Of a DNA stretch of 15,306 bases, positions 14,421 through 15,306 are shown in pieces. The stretch is from assembly GCA_028870615.1 (NCBI GenBank), contig JAGWPH010000012.1:1-15306 (forward strand), given 5' to 3'. The stretch's first letter is position 1; each line of letters begins with the position of its first letter. Made by a program: the position numbers and the translations under genes. The notes under the pieces are model-generated. The model was not told the origin of the DNA and did no database searches. It was given only the letters and a program-made list of their open reading frames with translations. The DNA is from Betaproteobacteria bacterium (lineage in GTDB: Bacteria > Pseudomonadota > Gammaproteobacteria > Burkholderiales > Ferrovaceae).

Positions 14421-15306
14421 ATGAACAAGTTTCCCCTCTGGAAGAACGGGCTCGTCCTGCTGTCTTTGGTGTTGGGCGCGCTCTACACCCTGCCTAATTT
14501 TTACGGCCAGTCCCCGGCGGTCCAGATTTCTGCGCAGGGGATAACAGCCAAAGTGGACAGCGCCCTCGAAGGGCGGGCCGAACAGATATTGCACGATGCC
14601 GGCATTCCTTATCTGCGCGCCAGTCTGGACGAGAGTGGTGTCAAGATCCGTTTTGCCGATCCCGATACGCAGCTCAAAGCGCGCGACGTGATGGACCATG
14701 CGCTCAATCCGGAAGGGCAGCAGGCCGGCTATGTCGTGGCACTCAATCTGGTTCCCAATTCGCCACGCTGGCTGTCGGACATTGGCGCACTGCCGATGTA
14801 TCTTGGATTGGATCTTTCAGGCGGAGTGCATTTCCTGCTTCAAGTGGACATGAAGGCTGCCCTCACCAAGCGCCTTGACAGTTATTCTTCAGAAATGCGA
14901 GGGACGCTGCGCGACAAACGCGTGTACTACGATGGCATCAGTCGGGATGGCAACCGTGTGACGTTGCGGTTTCGTGATGAGGCGACCCGTGCCAGCGCAC
15001 ATCAGGCGCTGGACAATGAGTATCGGGATCTGATCTTCAAGGATGAAGGCTCGGGGTCAGACCTCACCATCGTGGCTACGCTCAAACAGGAAGCGCTGAC
15101 CACAATCCAGGATCAGGCGCTCAAACAGAACATTCTGGCGTTGCGTAACCGGGTCAATGAACTGGGGGCCAAGGAGCCCATCATCCAGCAACAGGGTTCG
15201 GACCGTATCATCGTCCAGTTGCCGGGCGTGCAGGATACGGCCAAGGCCAAGGATATTATCGGTCGGACAGCCACTCTCGAAATTCGTCTGGTGGATGAAG
15301 ACCACC
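14421..15306 (+). CDS. secD: Protein translocase subunit SecD (3' partial)
   Basis: The frame starts at ATG 14421 and stays open to the window end, showing 295 residues of an expected 600 or so. The protein is a polytopic inner-membrane RND-type subunit that, with SecF, uses proton flow to pull secreted proteins across the membrane. MNKFPLWKNGLVLLSLVLGA (1-20) starts the first membrane helix, followed by YTLPNFYG. The conserved motif LGLDLSGGVHFLLQVDM (128-144) has Ser where most relatives I know have Arg (DLRGG). NRVNELGAKEPIIQQQGSDR, then VQLPGVQDTAKAKDIIGRTA, are standard for the first periplasmic domain. The remaining part and secF should lie just downstream. The 6-base spacer after yajC has no strong ribosome site, so coupling is likely. 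Confidence 0.95.
   Translation, partial: MNKFPLWKNGLVLLSLVLGALYTLPNFYGQSPAVQISAQGITAKVDSALEGRAEQILHDAGIPYLRASLDESGVKIRFADPDTQLKARDVMDHALNPEGQQAGYVVALNLVPNSPRWLSDIGALPMYLGLDLSGGVHFLLQVDMKAALTKRLDSYSSEMRGTLRDKRVYYDGISRDGNRVTLRFRDEATRASAHQALDNEYRDLIFKDEGSGSDLTIVATLKQEALTTIQDQALKQNILALRNRVNELGAKEPIIQQQGSDRIIVQLPGVQDTAKAKDIIGRTATLEIRLVDEDH

Overview
The window looks like chromosomal DNA of a Gram-negative proteobacterium, most likely a betaproteobacterium or close relative. This rests on the queA-tgt-yajC-secD order, the SecD and YajC sequences, and an outer-membrane secretin. The genus cannot be fixed from sequence alone.

Layout. Positions 2-1273 (+) hold the 3' part of a gamma-glutamyltranspeptidase-family gene of the YwrD/HpxW type. 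It converges on a compact Flp/Tad pilus operon on the minus strand (9151 down to 1299). Read 5'->3', this operon is flp, a shortened tadV-like gene, rcpC/cpaB, rcpA/cpaC, a short tadG-like gene, two tadE/tadF-type pseudopilin genes, tadZ/cpaE, tadA/cpaF, tadB and tadC. Most junctions are 4-base stop/start overlaps or gaps of a few bases, so the operon is probably one translationally coupled mRNA. Upstream, on the same strand, lie an isoprenylcysteine-methyltransferase-like membrane protein (9304-9930), a LuxR/NarL-type regulator with a degenerate receiver domain (9932-10597), and an Old Yellow Enzyme of the NamA/YqjM type (10694-11758). Next comes tRNA-Leu(CAA) (11791-11877, minus). On the plus strand follows the housekeeping cluster queA-tgt (queuosine tRNA modification) and yajC-secD (Sec translocon accessory), with secD cut by the window end.

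How the genes fit together. The Tad genes encode a nearly complete machine: pilin, two minor pseudopilins, secretin, periplasmic RcpC, motor ATPase TadA, localisation ATPase TadZ and inner-membrane platform TadB/TadC. It is stripped down. The prepilin peptidase gene stops before its GxGD half and lacks the first catalytic Asp. TadZ lacks the N-terminal receiver-like domain. TadG lacks a von Willebrand domain. No TadD or RcpB/CpaD is present here. Three proteins (Flp and the two TadE-like proteins) still carry an intact G|xxxxE processing site, so a peptidase encoded elsewhere must presumably process them. I found no wholly new system. The reduced Tad locus with its vestigial peptidase, and the adjacent pseudo-receiver regulator and methyltransferase, are the parts most worth following up. 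There is no gene-free stretch longer than about 150 bases.
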